Below are positions 62,989 through 64,000 of a DNA stretch of 64,000 nucleotides, one piece after another. This stretch comes from an uncultured Luminiphilus sp. (lineage in GTDB: Bacteria > Pseudomonadota > Gammaproteobacteria > Pseudomonadales > Halieaceae). The notes beneath the pieces are model-generated. The model was not told where the DNA came from. It did not search any database and saw nothing but the letters and a program-made list of their open reading frames with translations. The stretch spans positions 1 through 64,000 of the forward strand of contig CALKDK010000019.1 of assembly GCA_938084055.1 (NCBI GenBank), in the 5' to 3' direction. How positions within the stretch are numbered: the first letter of the stretch is position 1; each line of letters opens with the position of its first letter. Both the position numbers and the translations under genes were made by a program.

Positions 62989-64000
62989 GCCATCTCCTCC
63001 TCGGTGGCGTTACGCCGGGTGAGCGGAGTGACGTTTCCGTGGGTTATGTAATTGCGGATCATTCCAGCAATCTTGCGTGCCGTTACCGGCAGGCCATCGT
63101 ATTCCAGAATAGGTATCAGCTTTTCCTTGGCGGGCGCACTGGTCTCGTTAAGCATCAGCCGACGCATTTGGCCATCTCGATTCTGCTCAATAACAAAAAT
63201 TCGATCGTGTTCACGGATGAATTGCTCGACATCCATGTTGAATGGGAAGGATCGAATTCGCATGGTGTCAAGGTCAATGCCCTCCTTCTCAAGAATCTCT
63301 ATAGCCTCGTAAGCTGGTGATGCGGTTGTGCCAAAAAACACCACGCCATGCTGGGTCTGCATTTCGGAGTGCTTGATTTTGGGCTCGGGCACAATGGACT
63401 TGGCGGTTTCAAATTTCTTGAGCAGCCGGTCCATATTGCGAACGTATTCGGCGCCATCTTCTGTATATGCGGCGTACTCATCCCGGGAGGTGCCGCGGGT
63501 AAAGAATGCGCCTTTATCCGGGTGTGTGCCCGGGTAAGTCCGGTAGGTAATGCCATCGCCATCGACGTCTTTGTAGCGGCCGAAGCGCTCCTCCATCTGA
63601 TCGAGATCCGCGGCGCTAAGGACCTTGCCTCGGTCATAGCGAAAATTGTCATCAAATTCCAGCGGCGGCGACATCCACTCGTTCATCCCCAGATCGAGAT
63701 CACTCATGATAATAATGGGCGTCTGGAGCCGCTCGGCCAGGTCGAAGGCCTCCACCGTCATGCTAAAACATTCCGCGGGGGTCGCCGGGAATAACAGCAC
63801 GTGTTTGGTATCGCCATGGGAGGCGTAGGCCGCCATCAACACATCAGACTGCTGCGTGCGCGTTGGCATACCCGTGGAGGGCCCGGCACGCTGCACGTCG
63901 ATAAGAACGGTCGGCACCTCGGCGAAATAGGCCAACCCCAGAAACTCGCTCATCAGCGAGACCCCGGGACCACTGGTCGCCGTAAAGGCCCGGGCCCCAT
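62985..64000 (-). CDS. korA: 2-oxoacid:ferredoxin oxidoreductase alpha subunit, cut by window edge
   Basis: This is the partner of korB. The visible part is the C-terminal ~338 residues. At the window edge the frame reads through GARAFTATSGPGVSLMSEFL, the hallmark of the alpha-subunit pyrimidine/TPP-interface domain. It continues with FAEVPTVLIDVQRAGPSTGMPTRTQQSDVL. The gene therefore starts outside the window, and an internal ATG at 63953 is not its true start. The N-terminal gamma-type domain, if fused as in other two-subunit Kor enzymes, lies outside. Confidence 0.92.
   Translation of the reverse strand, partial: GARAFTATSGPGVSLMSEFLGLAYFAEVPTVLIDVQRAGPSTGMPTRTQQSDVLMAAYASHGDTKHVLLFPATPAECFSMTVEAFDLAERLQTPIIIMSDLDLGMNEWMSPPLEFDDNFRYDRGKVLSAADLDQMEERFGRYKDVDGDGITYRTYPGTHPDKGAFFTRGTSRDEYAAYTEDGAEYVRNMDRLLKKFETAKSIVPEPKIKHSEMQTQHGVVFFGTTASPAYEAIEILEKEGIDLDTMRIRSFPFNMDVEQFIREHDRIFVIEQNRDGQMRRLMLNETSAPAKEKLIPILEYDGLPVTARKIAGMIRNYITHGNVTPLTRRNATEEEMA

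Noticed and set aside
63900-63953. KorA starting at the internal ATG (MSEFLGLAY)
   Set aside because: The frame continues upstream to the window edge with the conserved TATSGPGVSL sequence, so the gene is truncated by the window, not started there.
1-64000. rRNA, tRNA, CRISPR arrays, insertion sequences, prophage
   Set aside because: None recognised on either strand by reading; no repeat-spacer pattern and no transposase or integrase motifs in any frame.

Overview
The window is ordinary bacterial chromosome, with no rRNA, tRNA, CRISPR array or insertion sequence that I could see. It encodes about 50 proteins. Gene content points to a marine gammaproteobacterium: a carA-carB-greA operon, TonB-dependent uptake, a TorF-type porin, a FlgO-type lipoprotein, PQQ biosynthesis, a Tat-exported HiPIP, and a bifunctional malonyl-CoA reductase next to a propionyl-CoA synthase. 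From memory of genome surveys, that last pair occurs in few proteobacteria, among them the OM60/NOR5 clade (Luminiphilus-like strain NOR51-B) and Erythrobacter NAP1. The placement in OM60/NOR5 is therefore an inference, not a measurement.

Left part (1-13.9 kb), mostly minus strand: the 5' end of feoB with feoA; carA-carB-greA; a divergent MFS exporter; then a co-directional fatty-acyl block read from about 13.9 kb leftwards (acyl-CoA dehydrogenase, MaoC hydratase, HSD17B4-like dehydrogenase, thiolase, zinc-free MDR reductase, iron alcohol dehydrogenase, hotdog thioesterase). Its promoter carries a palindrome over the -10 box.

13.9-19 kb: a PQQ-associated ABC exporter (ATPase and permease) converges on pqqABCDE. 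pqqA is only 23 codons and is followed by a strong hairpin with a short U-tract. 19.7-30 kb: propionyl-CoA synthetase (prpE), a catalase-peroxidase with a signal peptide, a small secreted protein, a TorF porin, a sodium:amino-acid symporter, a TauD-type dioxygenase and a secreted cyclase-family hydrolase.

30.3-39.4 kb is the centrepiece: propionyl-CoA synthase (three fused domains, 1806 aa) overlapping malonyl-CoA reductase (two fused SDR domains, 1216 aa), ended by a clear terminator. Together they convert malonyl-CoA to propionyl-CoA through free 3-hydroxypropionate, at the cost of three NADPH and one ATP cleaved to AMP. This is the reductive arm of the 3-hydroxypropionate bicycle. The remaining bicycle genes are not in the window.

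39.5-46.6 kb: a catabolic or transport locus (GPH symporter, 3-hydroxyacyl-CoA dehydrogenase-like protein, acetoacetate decarboxylase-like protein, TonB receptor) divergent from a TetR regulator. 46.6-64 kb: mixed genes, including an acyl-CoA thioesterase, a pectin-acetylesterase-like lipoprotein, a YeeN homologue, a haloalkane-dehalogenase-like hydrolase, a homocysteine methyltransferase family protein, HiPIP, an unlisted 28-aa membrane peptide in an AT-rich island, a lipoprotein plus FlgO pair, a small membrane protein with a metzincin-like zinc motif, a Baeyer-Villiger-type monooxygenase with an altered fingerprint, cysteine synthase, TerB, and korAB (2-oxoacid:ferredoxin oxidoreductase, alpha cut by the window edge).
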